Made by a program: the position numbers and the translations under genes. Source: Hetaerina americana (lineage: Eukaryota; Arthropoda; Insecta; Odonata; Calopterygidae). From it: DNA of 64,000 nucleotides. Below are positions 10,931 through 22,716 of this stretch, in pieces. Numbering within the stretch: position 1 is the stretch's first letter; the number at the start of each line of letters is the position of its first letter. The notes beneath the pieces were generated by a model. That model did not search any database. It was not told the DNA's origin and was given only the letters and a program-made list of their open reading frames with translations. Location: assembly GCA_022747635.1 (NCBI GenBank), contig JAKTNV010000002.1, positions 111,343,369 through 111,407,368 of the forward strand. The letters run 5' to 3'.

Positions 10931-11335
10931 AGGCTTATCCAGAAAGTAACCTCCATTTGCGTGTAGCGAGCGAAGTAGTGGGGGGAGCCAAATATTTTGC
11001 CTGTATTGACACACACACACACACACACACACAAACACTAGGACAGTATGCCGCTTGTCGTTTGTTGATATTAGCGAGGCAAAATGAGCAATACAAATAG
11101 AAATCCCGCCAAATATAAAACCCGTTTAGGGATACAGTTTTTACTGGCATTAAACTGCAAAGCTGCTGACATTCATCGGGAAATTTGTGCTCTGTACGGA
11201 CGAAATGTGATGAGGAACAAGAGTAGTACGTCTACGGTGTTGTTAGTTTAAGAGTAAACGGGCAAATGTCCATGATGATGTCCAAGAACTGGCCATCCGT
11301 CAGTTTATCTGGCAAAAGGCTTTGACCGACCACCT
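10931..11335 (+). mobile_element. Mariner family 2 fragment, N-terminal half
   Basis: It begins with AGGCTTATCCAGAAAGTAACC, a typical mariner terminus of the family seen at 13.66, 43.39 and 50.08 kb. A frame beginning near 11150 reads LNCKAADIHREICALYGRNV, the first helix-turn-helix of mariner transposase, then breaks at a stop. An (AC)n run at 11010-11036 interrupts the leader. The rest of the element is missing. Confidence 0.6.
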
Positions 11336-11484
11336 AGTCTAAACTGAATGCACCACGGCCTCACCCCGCCTTCACTCATTTTTCCGTCTCCACACACACT
11401 TTTCACATTTGCCTGTATGAAATTCAATTGGTTGCTGGTTTTTTGCCAGTAAAATCCCAATCACAGATCTCACGGTATTTTCTC

Positions 11485-11628
11485 TTGAAACGCACATTTT
11501 AAGAGTTCGCAATGCGAGCAAAGTAGAAGAACCACAGTCTGCACACTATACCACAGCAGAATGCGTGCACTGAGTTTAGGGACGCTTAGACGCCAAGATG
11601 GTGGCTCTAGCCGCCCTAATCACGGCCA
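11485..11628 (-). mobile_element. Mariner family 2 leader fragment
   Basis: On the minus strand this matches the untranslated leader of the mariner at 50.08 kb (GAGCCACCATCTTG, then ACTGTGGTTCTTCTACTTT). It stops at the position where that element's transposase frame starts. An isolated 5' piece. Confidence 0.6.
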
Positions 11629-11984
11629 TGTTTTGCCAATACGTATGTTACTTACTTGACAGCCCATGTATTTTCTACAGAGCAACATTTCCATCGATTC
11701 ACCTTTCCTTCTGTAAGCGCATCCTCACCATATGGAGAAGTGATTTTTTCCTATGTTTGTTCGAATCAAGTTTACTCTCGGGCGAATTTGCTTTCCTGCC
11801 TTAGAGAAGACCTGTCTTCTGGTGGAACGGTATCCTTTTCTTGGTTATGCTGCTATGCCCTCTTCTATTCCTCCATGGTGTCTTATTTTCATCTTTATAA
11901 ATAGGACTACCTCTGTGTTCAATTGTTTCAGGCTCAACTTTGTGGGAGATCATGTTCATTAAATGAAGACCACAATGTATATTT
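11629..11984. other. Unassigned sequence
   Basis: Three overlapping short open frames (11598-11804, 11656-11904, 11753-11962) in different frames; none has a recognisable motif. Confidence 0.25.
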
Positions 11985-12046
11985 CCACTGTTCTTTACTT
12001 TCGTTCTGCTAGTTTCATCGCTTAGGCGTCATCATCAGGTGCTAAC
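11985..12046 (-). mobile_element. Hammerhead-like Penelope terminal relic
   Basis: The minus strand reads GCACCTGATGATGACGCC, TAAGCGATGAAACTAGC and then GAACAGTGGAAATATA. It shares the GCACCTGATGATGAC box, GAAAC and downstream GTGGAAATATA-like sequence with the 41.7 kb motif. Stem II is reduced to about three pairs (CGC/GCG). Confidence 0.45.
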
Positions 12047-12283
12047 CCTCTCCACCTCTGGTTTTAGAGTCCTCACTTTAATATTTTGGTGACCTCCTGA
12101 TTTTTTTTGCCATAGATCTACTCTCGTTGACGCCTATGTCGTCGGCGGAGCCCAACGTACTTTTCTGAACGTACGAAGTTCAGAGATCGTGCACACTTTG
12201 CACTCCTGCTCTGGTTTTTCCGTTAAGGAAATCTGAAGGATATTAGTTCACAATCCTAACGCTTTTTCCACATATATGTGTGC

Positions 12284-12336
<53 letters not shown>

Positions 12337-13284
12337 GGTATTATATAGTATATATATAGTATGTATAAGCAGGTCATAATTTTTAGATTTTGCAATTTCC
12401 TTGTAATCAATCTATATTCTACATTCTTTGTTGCAATTATTATTTATGCATTTATGAATGTAAATGACTAGAGTTTGGTTGAAGAAGGGGTTATTTAGAT
12501 TCAATTTTGCCCGAATGAAGACATATCATTATTATTATTGAATGCAAGAATTTCCTTCCAAATTCCGGCGATGTGAATTTCGTTGAGATGGACGCCCGTG
12601 CCTTGACCCTTTGATTTATTTATATTTGATCCATCCGAAATTAAAGCAAGATCTTTATTCCCTTGTTGCGGACTTAGATGATAAAGCATAAAGTGACCAA
12701 AAAGCAGTGATCATTGCGGAGATTGGTTTTGATAGGTGGGGTTAGGACTAATCCTCGGACTAAGCCGACATCAATGCACCTTCGAAAGGTAGCTTTGGAC
12801 AGTTCCTGGCCACTATTATTTCTTTACTTTTCGCCCGGGCATCCTCTCGTTCGCCCCGCCTTATTTCCTTCAGTTTCTCGCACTTTCAGCCCACTCCGTG
12901 CTCTTTTAAAAGCCTATTTTCTTCATTCCTCTCTTCCGCTTTCCCAACATTCTCCCTTCCAATACGCCCTTTCGACTTCCGCGCCAGCTCTCAATATTTC
13001 CGTTCCACTTGTTCTACCTTCTTTGGATTTTACTCATTGGACTCTCTATCTCGTTTCCTTCTCCAGGAACGTGTGCAATTTTGACATTAATATTCCCTTC
13101 CCTCCTCCTGATTATCTTAGTTCTCCAAACCAGTACCGCAAAAACTAAGCCCTACAGCGGCTGGTGAAATTCCTGCATTGCCTTCATATTAAAAGGGTGA
13201 ATAGTTTCTTTTCCTATTGCGACCATTCGGTTCTGCGGGAATATCTGCTACTCAAAATAATCGTATGGCTTGATCTGTTAGGGT
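12047..13284. other. Unassigned sequence with an (AT)n tract
   Basis: An (AT)n microsatellite occupies 12284-12331. A pyrimidine-rich 144-codon frame lies at 12714-13148 (plus), rich in Ser, Leu, Phe and Pro, with no signal peptide or domain that I recognise. It resembles the biased stretch at 1.1-1.5 kb. Confidence 0.25.
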
Positions 13285-13370
13285 CGAGAGGAGTAAACCG
13301 GAATCGAGCTTTGGCCTTCAGGTCAGGAGTCTCGTGCTCTTCCCTTTCAGACTGCGACGACCTTAATCGA
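13285..13370 (-). repeat. Possible tRNA-like SINE head
   Basis: The minus strand reads GGTCGTCGCAGTCTGAAAGG with an A-box-like GTCTGAAAGGGAAGAGCAC and, about 35 bp on, AAAGCTCGATTCCGG as a B-box-like element. No conserved tail and no second copy were seen. Confidence 0.35.
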
Positions 13371-13654
13371 AGTGTGGATGTGATGGATGATTGGGGCCGT
13401 TAGGTGCTTTATTTCCTCTGAATAAACTACAATTAGTTTCTAATCTGTGGATTCCCTTGTCCACATGCTTTTTGAAGTTTCCGGTCCATTGCGTGCAAAT
13501 GTGCTCATAGGAGTTCTCGATCCTTTGCTCTAACCTCGATATCATCTGAAAATGGGGTTTCATGTGAATGTCCTCTTCATTTTCCATTATTCATTTGTTC
13601 GCCATTCCTTCTGCTTCTTCAATTGCCTCTTCTAAATGCATTCATAAAGTGGTT
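13371..13654. other. Unassigned sequence
   Basis: A short minus-strand frame (13363-13587) without motifs; nothing else was seen. Confidence 0.25.
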
Positions 13655-13656
13655 TA

Positions 13657-14448
13657 CGAGGGCTGTCCAGAAAGTAATATCCGTTATGCTTTACAAAATA
13701 CACTGGAATAGATGGAGTAAATGTTTTTATTTTTCACAACAAAACTACCTATCTCTTCTATTTTTATGCATATTCACCAAATATATTTAAATATTTTTCA
13801 TATCTCTGAACTAGTTTTCAATTTCCTTCTGCATGAAAATCTGCCACCTGAGATCGAAGCCAACCGATGACGTTGGCATATTTTAAGTTCCTCGTCGAGA
13901 CGAGCACAAAACATGTAGTGGCCAAACTTTTCAGTCGTCGTTTCCATATATCAGAATCGTGGAAATTTGTGGAAAACTTATTAAAGATTTCAGATATCGT
14001 TTTCACTGACCTTTCCATCTATTTTATGGAGCAGTTCATGGTTCACCATAGACTGGAGGCCACTTGTGTAAAAATCGTGAACATTTGTGTTCGCCCTTCC
14101 ACGAACGACAACACCGACGGACAACTCTTGTCATTCATCCCATTTGGTACGTACCGAGCACAAATTTCCCAAAAAGATGTATTTAGCTTTGAAGTATGAA
14201 GCTTTGAAGTTTTTTTAATCAGTGAAAACCCTTTTAACTGAACGGACTTCACATTTGGCGGGAATATCAATTGTATTGTACATTTGGACTTGCTAATGTA
14301 AGCAAAAGGACAAGCGGCGCGACCTTCCAATCAATGCAGCTCGAGGCGTACTGGCCTGCTGTGTGCTTCGATGCAGTGGTCATTCGGCTCCCTCCACTTC
14401 AATTCTCACGCAACACGAAAGCGGAGGTTCATTTCTGGACAGCACTCG
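13657..14448 (-). mobile_element. Mariner family 2 deletion derivative
   Basis: It starts CGAGGGCTGTCCAGAAAGTA and ends with the diverged inverted copy TTTCTGGACAGCACTCG. A TA dinucleotide flanks the left end. On the minus strand the N-terminal segment is recognisable (14043-14330, broken helix-turn-helix), then a second helix-turn-helix region (13818-14018: IFNKFSTNFHDSD, FVLVSTRNLK), then directly the C-terminal tail KLVQRYEKYLN near 13750. The catalytic Asp region between the second helix-turn-helix and the tail is gone. Length is about 790 bp. Frameshifts are present, so no product is expected. Confidence 0.75.
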
Positions 14449-14710
14449 CAATTCCTCTGCACGTGCATTTTGGTCATCGCTCAACAGCAGTGTGTCTAAT
14501 TCGTTCTTGTGGAGCTTATGGATTTTTCAGTTGTAGTTTAAACCGGTTTCACTTTTTTCGTTTAATTTGAATTAGGTTCCTTCGGTGAACAATTTGAATC
14601 TTTCTCCATAGCTAGGAATACCGTATGATTGTCTCTTGACTATTGCTGGACAGTTGATAGCCTCCCCCATCCCTGTTTTCCTCATTCCGAATTGATTGCC
14701 CTGCAATCGT
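14449..14710. other. Unassigned spacer
   Basis: I see nothing clear between two mariner pieces. Confidence 0.3.
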
Positions 14711-14711
14711 T

Positions 14712-14995
14712 TAACAGGGTGCGCTCCGAAAGTAATGGAAATATTTAAAAAAAGTAATTTATTGAACATCAATTGCACCAACACTTAACATTCTTCAAAT
14801 TCCTGTCCTTGGGACTCTACATATTTTTCCCAGCAATTCTGCCACGACCGCTACGCGCCCTGGAAGGCATCTTCGGGGATCGCTCGCAAGGTTTTCGTCA
14901 CGACTGATTGGATCTCAGCAAACCATGCATAACTCCGTCGTTTGCTGATATTGTTGCCATTCAGAGGAAGGACAACACGAACAAAGTCCTGCTCC
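14712..14995 (-). pseudogene. Mariner C-terminal fragment
   Basis: It begins with GGTGCGCTCCGAAAGTAATGG, a mariner-like terminus. On the minus strand it reads IPEDAFQGA, then SWQNCWEKYVESQGQEFEEC. This is the common C-terminus of mariner transposases (consensus W..RW.KCI...G.YFE). The upstream part was lost where the R1-like LINE begins. Confidence 0.65.
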
Positions 14996-15029
14996 CAGGT
15001 GGTAAGAAAATCACCACAGAACGGCAGAG

Positions 15030-15749
15030 ATGATTTTCCCCAATGATGACAACAAGGGCATCGAAACCAGTGAAGGTACGAAGATAGAAATTATGAAATT
15101 AATAGATCCGAGTAAAACCGACATAAAAATCACCAACCTAACGAAAATCAAGGACGAGGGAGTTAGACTGGAGGCGGAAAACCATGATTTGAAACTGAAA
15201 CTGAAAGAATATCAATGTGTTAACCAGAATATCCTGAAGATACGCAGAGAGGTTAAAAACAAACCAAGAATATGTATCTCGAAACTATCTGAAGACGACA
15301 TGCTGAAGTGTATCAGGAAACAAAACGACCTATTGGATACTAGCCACCTTAAGCTAATCTTTTAGTTTGGGAAACGGGAAAGTACAAGAGTAAATTGTGT
15401 CATTGAAGTAGACTGTGAAACTAGGAAAACCTTGAACAACTTAAAATGGGTCTATATCGGTTATGACTCACATAAAGTAAGTGATTACATCAAAATCACT
15501 CAATGCCTTAAATGCCAAAAGTTCGGTCACATTTCAAAGAACCGCAATGCAGCAAACTCTGTGTGTGCCCATTGCTCCGAGGAGCACACTACTAAGGAAT
15601 GCAAGAAGAATGAAGGAACACCAACCTGTGCAAATTGTAAATTAGCCAAGATCGAAGACTGCAACCATAAGGCGTCAGATAGTAAATGCGGTATGTATCA
15701 AAGATGGCTGCGGAACTTAATAGAGACAATAGAATATGGAGACATCTAG
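15030..15749 (+). pseudogene. R1-like LINE ORF1 (gag-like, CCHC zinc knuckles)
   Basis: Two consecutive frames, 15030-15365 and 15432-15749, are separated by a stop and a short gap. The first half is rich in charged residues and helix-forming (KLKLKEYQCVNQNILKI), as in gag-like coiled regions. The second half contains three Cys/His knuckles: CLKCQKFGHISKNRN (last Cys lost), CAHCSEEHTTKEC and CANC...CNH. These bind element RNA in related LINEs. The end overlaps the start of ORF2 by about 14 bp (ATGGAGACATCTAG), a compact arrangement typical of LINEs with two ORFs. Confidence 0.8.
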
Positions 15750-18738
15750 CAATAGCCTTATATTAACACAAGTCAATCTACAAGGGGCAAAGACGCCAAC
15801 AGACGAAATAAGAGTAGAAAAGGAGCAGCTTCATTTATACATTTGCCTTGCTCAAGAACCATATATGATCAAAACACCTAACAGTCATTGGAGTATTCCA
15901 GGACAGGGCCTTAAAACGAGAATTATGCCCACCAGGTCAATAAATAGAGGATATGTGGCTATTATTGTGTTCAATGAAGACCTTGATATTCTGGAAATTA
16001 CTAACTTTACGAATCAGTATGTCGTCGTTGCAGATGTGAGATCTCTCTTAGAATGTTTTATCTTGGTCAGTGCCTACTTCCCGCCAAGCCGTGACATTAT
16101 TCCTTTTCTTTCGCAAATTCGTTCAATAACAGACCATTTTAAGAACAAACAATTGGATTCTAACGCCAAGAGTGAAACTTGGTTTAATTCAACATCTGAC
16201 GCTAGGAGAAACCTCCTAGAATAACTAATCTCTCCGACCAACCTGTTTATATTAAACCGACCTGGCGAACCGGAAACTTTTTACAGTCTAAACGGGTCAT
16301 CTAATATCGATCAAACTTAAATAAGTGCCCCACTTCTTTAGAAAGATTAATGGGTGGAAGGTCATGCCTGATCTAATAACAAGTGATCATAGGCTACTAT
16401 TGATAAAAATTAAGGTTGGCAAGAAGGAATCGACACCACAAAGAAGATTCAACTTTGGTAGCGTGAATTGGGAAAAATTCAATGATAGCTTCTTTAAAAA
16501 ATTAATTCATATTGATAGACATTTACTTTGGATTCCCCACTCAAAACACATCGATGAGCGCATTTCTAACTTAACTTTTGCCATTAACGACACGATGATG
16601 GAAAACATTCCGGATTACATCAAGCTCGATAATCAACACCCTTGGTGGACCGCTAAACTAGAACGCATGAAAGAAGTCGTAAACAAACTTCGCAAATACT
16701 ACCAAAAGTGTAACTCTCAGGATAAAAATATCTTTCGTTGCTGATATAAAACCAAGTTAAAGGAATATAAGCTCAAGACAAAAGAATCCAAACGTAAATC
16801 TCGGGAAATATTTAGCTCAAGAAATCTTAGCAACAATGCTTGGGGATTCGTCTACAAACTATATGCTGAAAAAGTTAAACTACCCGCGATACTTGGAACT
16901 TCTATCCTTGAGGACGGTAGCATCCCTCTTACGGAGGAAAAAAATTAAAATATCATTTAGCACTTTATTACCCGACGATACTGCTAACAATTACGAACAA
17001 TCGATCATTAGGGAGGAGTCACTAATCATGCCGGACACCCCAGACATGGAACCGTTGAACGAGGACGAAGTATCGTATCAAAAAATCAAACCCAAGAAGG
17101 CACCTGGACACGCCCAGATACATGGGATCATATTACAAAAACTAGCTGGAAACCTGGTCAAATTCATTACAAACATCTTCAATGATTGTCTCATGTTTTC
17201 CTGTTTCCCAGACTCTTGGAAAATCGGAACCTTACATACCATCTTAAAATCTAACGAAAAGGATTCATCTGAACCTTTCCCATTCAGGCCAATCACACTG
17301 CTTCCGGATCTGGGCAAAACATTTGAAAGAGCTACCAAGGGTAGAATTGAAACTATTTTCGAAAACACGCTCTACCACCCTAACCAATATGGATATAGGA
17401 GAGGGAGAAACACATCAGATGCCATTCACCATCTTTTACGGTTAATCGACAATCAAAGCAAATATACCATCGTCATCTTTATCGACATCAAAGGGACATT
17501 CGATTCCGTTTGGTGACCTTCAGTTGTACAGGAGCTCAAGACCCTAAAGATCCCAGCTAATCTAATAAAGCTTCTGATCAGCTATTTTAATAATAGAGAG
17601 GTCAGATACTCCACGCAAACAACAAAAACAAGCAAGATTTTAACAAGAGGCTGTCCACAGGGGTCGGTTCTTGGTCCGTTATTCTGGAATCAGATAACCG
17701 ACCAGGTACTCAGAATAGACTTCCCTATTGGGTGCGAGCTTATTGCTTTCGCAGACGATATGGCCCTGACTATAGAAGCAAGCACCCGAGCCAAAATGGA
17801 ACCCGTCATGGCGGAATGTATGTATATAATTGAAAACTGGGCAACTGAGAACGAATTAACGATATCGACTGCTAAAACCCAATACATGATCTTCGGAAGC
17901 AAGATGGCTAAGTACCCTACTGTGAAAATTTATAATAAAAACATAAAAAGGGCTTACGTATTTAAATACCTCGGAATTATGTTAGACGAGAATTTATCCT
18001 ACCAAGCCTATATTAACTACACCACCAATAAAATAAAGAGAATCTTCCAGGCAGCTCGGAGATACTGGAGGTTTAAGTTCGGCTTCGACACTCCTTAATA
18101 ACCATGTATAAAGGAGTAACAATTCCCATCGCCACCTATGGCTGCGATATTTGGACTCATAAGATCAACCTAAGTAGAATCGACCGTAAACTAAAAGAAG
18201 CTTAAAGACCCGTATGTTATCAATATGCAGGGGCTACTCTACGGTCAGCACTGACGCGTTGTGTATAGTTTGCGGGCTATCACACTTAAAATACGAGATC
18301 CTGGAAAGAAATGCTATAATCAAATTACAATCTGGACAAATGGCTAAACACTTCAATCTTGAACTTGATGAAAATCAATATATAAGGAAAAATGTCTTAA
18401 AAAAGAGACTGAGGGAAGAATCCATCATTCAGTGACAATCTCACTGGGATAACAGTGACAAAGGCTCATACACAAAGGACATTTTCCCTGTTATTTGCGA
18501 TGGATTAAAACTAAAAATCAACCTTTCACACAAATGCACCCAAATGCTATCAGGCCATGGAAATTTTTCAAATTACCTTCACAAAATTGGGAAATCGAGA
18601 ACTAACCATTGTGATATTTGCTTAACAGAGGGCATCGCCAAACACAGAATTGAAGAATGTATCCGTTATGAAAGAACAAGACTAGAAATATGGCATAAAA
18701 TGGCGGTGAAGAAAATTAAATGGCGCGAAATAGTATGA
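15736..18738 (+). pseudogene. R1-like LINE ORF2 (endonuclease and reverse transcriptase)
   Basis: The endonuclease part is at 15736-16224: LTQVNLQGAKTPTDEIRV, AQEPYM, SAYFPPSRD, then SNAKSETWFNSTSDARRNLL. After a stop it continues in another frame to SDHRLLLI near 16390. Reverse transcriptase blocks lie at 16836-18098: PFRPITLLPDLGKTFERA, QYGYRRGRNTSDAIHHLL, FIDIKGTFDSVW, a TGA stop at 17514, RGCPQGSVLGPLFWN and AFADDMALTIEA. The C-terminus at 18541-18738 has CDICLTEGIAKHRIEEC, the LINE Cys/His motif. At least five stops or shifts show it is inactive. Confidence 0.85.
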
Positions 18739-18960
18739 TTCTGTTTAAATACCAATTGTAAAATCCTATTTGATTTCGTCACATAAGTGGTGATTAAGTA
18801 ATGTAAGCAGACACATCTAACACATTTTATTGTAAGTGTAAATTTTCCTATTTAACGTGCTCTACAACTAGGTGAGAAATCAAAATCTATCATACATTCA
18901 CGATACAAACTATTTTTATCGGCATATATTATGTTGTGTGTTTCTATACTTGTGCTGATT

Positions 18961-19203
18961 ATTGTGAAAATATGTACCAATTGTACTTTAAGTGCCTAAA
19001 TTCTAATGTTCTGTGTCTTCTGTGAATGGTCAAGTGTGTAATTTCAAATGTATCAGTAAGCACCTATTGGAATGTTGTGAGTTTATGTAAACAACTGTTT
19101 AAATATCTCATATCGGATAACTTTGGCGATTGAAGACAAAAGGGGAATTTAAGCGTGAGCAGGTATCCCCTCAATCAACATATAGCAGTGTTGTATGACT
19201 ATG
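18961..19203. other. Unassigned sequence after the R1-like LINE
   Basis: AT-rich; it may include the last part of the LINE's 3' untranslated region. No gene was seen. Confidence 0.3.
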
Positions 19204-19205
19204 TA

Positions 19206-19755
19206 CAGGGTTCGTCCGGAAAATAAGTGTACTGAGCTCAGGAAAAACAATTTATTACACTTTTACATATCTTAAGCTAATATCCCTCAAAATAGGACCC
19301 TTGTGAGTCGATACACTTGTTCCAGCGGCGTTCCCATTCCTGGAACGCTCCCTCGAAGGCATCATCGGGAACCTCTCGAAGACTCGTCGTCGACCTCTTC
19401 TCTGCCCTCCACGAACATCTTGTGCCACCGAAAGATCATGTTTCTGGAAATGGCTGACTCCCCGTAAGCCTGGTTAATCATACCGACAGTTTTGGTAGAC
19501 GATTTCCCAAGCTTTACCGCAAATTTGATGGAATAACGCTGCTCCAAAAACTTCGGCATCGCGTTCCGTGACGTGGGTCGAGCGTGGAGGTTCGCGTTAA
19601 CAGAGCTCCTCACTACACCACAGCTCAGAGCCGACTGCCTTTTTCAGCGTCGCTTGCCAACATACCCCCCTCCAATCGCAGCCCGTCAGAGCGGTGCTGG
19701 GCGCGCCTGGAGCGGCGGGAAAAAATCAGTACACTTATTTTCCGGACGAACCCTG
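19206..19755 (-). mobile_element. Mariner family 3 deletion derivative, copy 1
   Basis: Near-perfect inverted termini (CAGGGTTCGTCCGGAAAATA and its complement) are flanked by TA on both sides, as expected for mariner. On the minus strand, 19362-19613 encodes the N-terminus up to the first helix-turn-helix (QRYSIKFAVKLGKSSTKTV, IFRWHKMFVEGREEVDDE). The frame then shifts and reaches a C-terminal piece FQEWERRWNKCIDSQGSYFE near 19300. Everything between is deleted, including the second helix-turn-helix and all catalytic Asp residues. It is 550 bp long. A near-identical copy lies at 61.06 kb. Confidence 0.9.
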
Positions 19756-19789
19756 TATGTATTTTGCTACCGGAATCGTTAAAGATATT

Positions 19790-20110
19790 TTCTTCCGATT
19801 AAAAAAAACCATTTTGACACTCAATCGACGGCCAGAGTCCAACAATTGTCGAATACGAGCCACATTGTTGCCGGTTTTGCTGGTTGACGGCCGCCCAGAG
19901 AGCGTTGTTCGTCGTGAACCTCTTCCCGGCCCTCCATAAAGGCCTTTAACCACCTCGAAACTTGTGAGTTGGATAGAGCAGAGTCTCCGTAAGCCTCAGG
20001 AATCATTTTGTTAGTCTCCTCAGGAGATTTTTTCAATCAAACACAAAACTTAGTAATCGCGTAACGTTGCTCGATCGTCCTGTTTCTATCTTTGGGCTAA
20101 TTATTCTTGC
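19790..20110 (-). pseudogene. Mariner N-terminal fragment, another family
   Basis: On the minus strand (19821-20036) it reads KKSPEETNKMIPEAYGDSAL, then SQVSRWLKAFMEGREEVHDE and a degenerate GGRQPAK. This is the first helix-turn-helix plus linker of a mariner transposase, with the same EGRE(E)V(D)DE landmark as family 3. No terminus or downstream catalytic part is present. Confidence 0.7.
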
Positions 20111-20587
20111 GAGTACGAGGCGTTTTAATCGGGAGTCCCACATAATATCATTCGCGATGAGTTATGAAATCCCGAAATCCCCGCTGTCGTTGCAGTCGAT
20201 TCGATCATAGAACGTTGCCATTAGAGCGATCGATTTGTCCGAGACTTTCGTGTGCTTGGATGAATCCCCCTGGAATTCATACTTCCTTGCCCCCAAACTC
20301 CTTCACGTGCTCCCCTTCATTCACCCGGCCCTCTCTTCACTCGCTATCCCCAAGTGCTCCTTTGTTTTCGAAGCAATCTCCCATTGCGTGACGACTGCCA
20401 TAATGACGCCATCTCGATATATCTTTGGCACCGTGAACTCGTGTTAGGAAAAATCTCTAATGGCTCCATTCGTCGGACTGCAGTTAAGGAATGGCGTTTC
20501 ATCGGAATGAAAATTATTTTATTTTTTTGCATTTCTCTCGACCTATCGCTCCTAGATGTATCTTAATTACCTGAGTCACTTTGCATT
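20111..20587. other. Unassigned sequence
   Basis: GC-moderate stretch with short overlapping frames (20164-20391, 20235-20447, 20354-20566) and no recognisable motif. Confidence 0.25.
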
Positions 20588-21024
20588 TGCTGCATTCCTT
20601 AGAGCATGCGCCATTATCGCTGAAAATTTGGCGATACGAAAGATTTGCGCTAAACTCGTCCCGAAGGTTTTGAGCGCTCGAAGCTCCGAGGTAACCGACT
20701 ACCTAACGAAAAACGTCATCCCAACGATTCCCCAACCCCTTTACAGCCCCAACTTGGCACCAGCAGGCTATTTTCTATTCCCAATAAAAGTCAAATCCCC
20801 CCTCCCTCAAAGGGCACCACCAGTGGGACCCTAAGCGTCGTAAAAAGAAGCTTGCACGGTTGTACCCTTAAGGAACTTCCGCCTACCAGGGATCCTGGAA
20901 AAGTCGCTGGCAAATGTTTTCGACCTTAAAGACGTGTACTTTGGATAAACTTAAGGCATTGTAGAAATATCTACCGAAATAAATATATTTTCTGAAACTT
21001 TTCCCAATACTTTTTATACAACTA
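20588..21024 (+). mobile_element. Degenerate mariner family 1, copy 3
   Basis: The 20556-20834 frame contains CAIIAENLAIRKICAKLVPK and PLYSPNLAPAGYFLF, the latter a decayed version of the mariner motif around the third catalytic residue (consensus YSPDLAPSDYFLF, with Asp replaced by Asn and Gly). The right end, TTTTCCCAATACTTTTTATA, matches the family terminus. The left terminus has decayed. This copy keeps more of the catalytic C-terminal region than its relatives. Confidence 0.65.
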
Positions 21025-22524
21025 TGTATGGATAAGAAGAAGTTATGGAAATACTTGTCATGCCATTTTTCCCCGTAGAATTTGAAGGAAGAAATGGTGA
21101 TACGAAATTTTGGTGAGATACCTTTCGGTAGCAGGGCGATACGATAAAATTATTGCACGCATTGGACGGAATTAAGGCATCCAAATTTCTGCGTTGCGAT
21201 AAAGAGATAGTTCCTCCCACAAACAACGTAGTAAATACTCGTACGCATGTGTTTACCCAGAAGTAATTAACCACGACCTCGCGTGCGCTGTAATATCATC
21301 CTAATACACCACTGAGGTACCAGCCCTATGATTCCCCATGCGCTTGGTGATACGGAGAAGTGGCCCGCCGTAAGGGAAACACGTGCAACCGGCGTCTTTT
21401 GACAAATTATTGCGATTTATGGGTGACGGGAGCCAAGGCTTCGACGACGGCGCCGCCCACCCACCGTAAACACTGACCTACCCTTCGTGGTGGCACCGAA
21501 GGTCACGAGGTGAGATGCCTGCCGACGATGACCACTTTGGCGGCCAGAGAGCGAAGGGCTCCGCAACGCACGACCCTTTTGTGGACTAGTTAGCTTTTGA
21601 ACCTCAAGGCAAATGTTCGCCAAAAAAGTCTCATCCGGGGACCTCTTTACGATCAGTATGTTCAAGTGGTCAACTCAAGCTGGTTGCTCGAACATTATTT
21701 AAAAAAAATGAATTCTATGGCTTGCATTTAAAAAAAACAAATTTTGAATGAGCTGTGACATTTCAAACACGAATTAGTTCACTAGACAAAATTTTGCACT
21801 TCACCTCCTGATAGTAAGAATTGACCCGAAAAACCTTTCCTTGAAAAACAACTTCCTTTCTAATGACCATGATGAAACTCACATTGAAATTTATCACACT
21901 AGGAAGTGAATTGGAAAAATAGCCTACATAGTCAAGATTTGATGAAATTGGATAAAAAGAATGAAGTTTTTACAAATATTAAGAAAAAACCAAAAAAATA
22001 TAACTGTCATCACGTAGGTAAAACTCTTGGTTCCTGGGGCATTGCACGTTTTTAAGTGTAAATGCCCATATGCTGATGCATATGTGCATATTTATGCATG
22101 TATGACTGCCTATGTATTCATGAATGAATTGTTTTGCGGAACCCGCATCTCCACACTGCCGATGCAGGTTGCTGTATATATTTGCGTGCACATATCTTTC
22201 CTTCTCCGAAGGCAATGGCCGCGGACGAGAGCGTGGGAATAAATGGTTGTGACGGCGGCGAAAGACATTGAGGAACAACATGCGCATCCCTGCCTGCACT
22301 GCGAAAGCGGATGCAGAAGCCCCCCCCCCCCCGACTCACCTTTCCGCCCCCCCCCGTCACCTTCTTCTGACACCCACAAATGACTCCAGGTCACTGTACA
22401 CCCCACTTATCCCGCGGTACAAAGGCCAGGTTGTCCTTAGGTATTTACATATTTGTTGTACGTAAATATCATTAAGTAAATAAATGTATATAACATATAT
22501 TTATGTACATATTATGTAATTTAA
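21025..22524. other. Unassigned sequence
   Basis: No gene recognised. A run of C residues (22322-22356) and short frames on both strands (21417-21665 minus, 21979-22299 minus, 22110-22406 minus) show only biased composition. Close to 22500 it turns AT-rich and the Penelope-type repeats begin. Confidence 0.3.
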
Positions 22525-22526
22525 AC

Positions 22527-22678
22527 CAAGGAGCGATATATCGCTAGCCAAGAAAAACACAGAGAAACACATACAAATGACACTCATAAGTATTCCAAAT
22601 TTTCGGTGGCCAAACCACTTTCCTTCGTTCCCCAGAGGAAAGTGGTTTGGCCACCGAAAACTTGTGAGTGTAATGTGC

Positions 22679-22682
<4 letters not shown>
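22527..22682. mobile_element. Penelope-like foldback, hammerhead-like variant 2
   Basis: AATTTTCGGTGGCCAAACCA near 22598 is followed by its inverted partner TGGTTTGGCCACCGAAAAC near 22643, with CAGAGGAAAGTGG in the right arm. Read as hammerhead: box CAGAGGA, stem II GTGG/CCAC and GAAAA. A (GT)n run follows. The same unit recurs at 31.6 and 23.2 kb. Confidence 0.5.
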
Positions 22683-22713
<31 letters not shown>

Positions 22714-22716
22714 AAA

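Larger units (their letters stand above)
15005..18960 (+). mobile_element. R1-like non-LTR retrotransposon, decayed
   Basis: A long LINE relic with the R1-type order: gag-like ORF1 with CCHC knuckles, an APE-type endonuclease, reverse transcriptase, and a C-terminal Cys/His motif, then a 3' untranslated part to about 18.96 kb. The start of ORF1 is missing, so the copy is 5'-truncated. Stops and frameshifts interrupt both ORFs. R1 clade elements commonly insert into rDNA, but no rRNA sequence flanks this copy. The clade call (R1 against LOA or I) is by motif only. Confidence 0.85.

Noticed and set aside
22322..22356. Poly-C tract as a regulatory element
   Set aside because: Simple low-complexity run; no associated gene.
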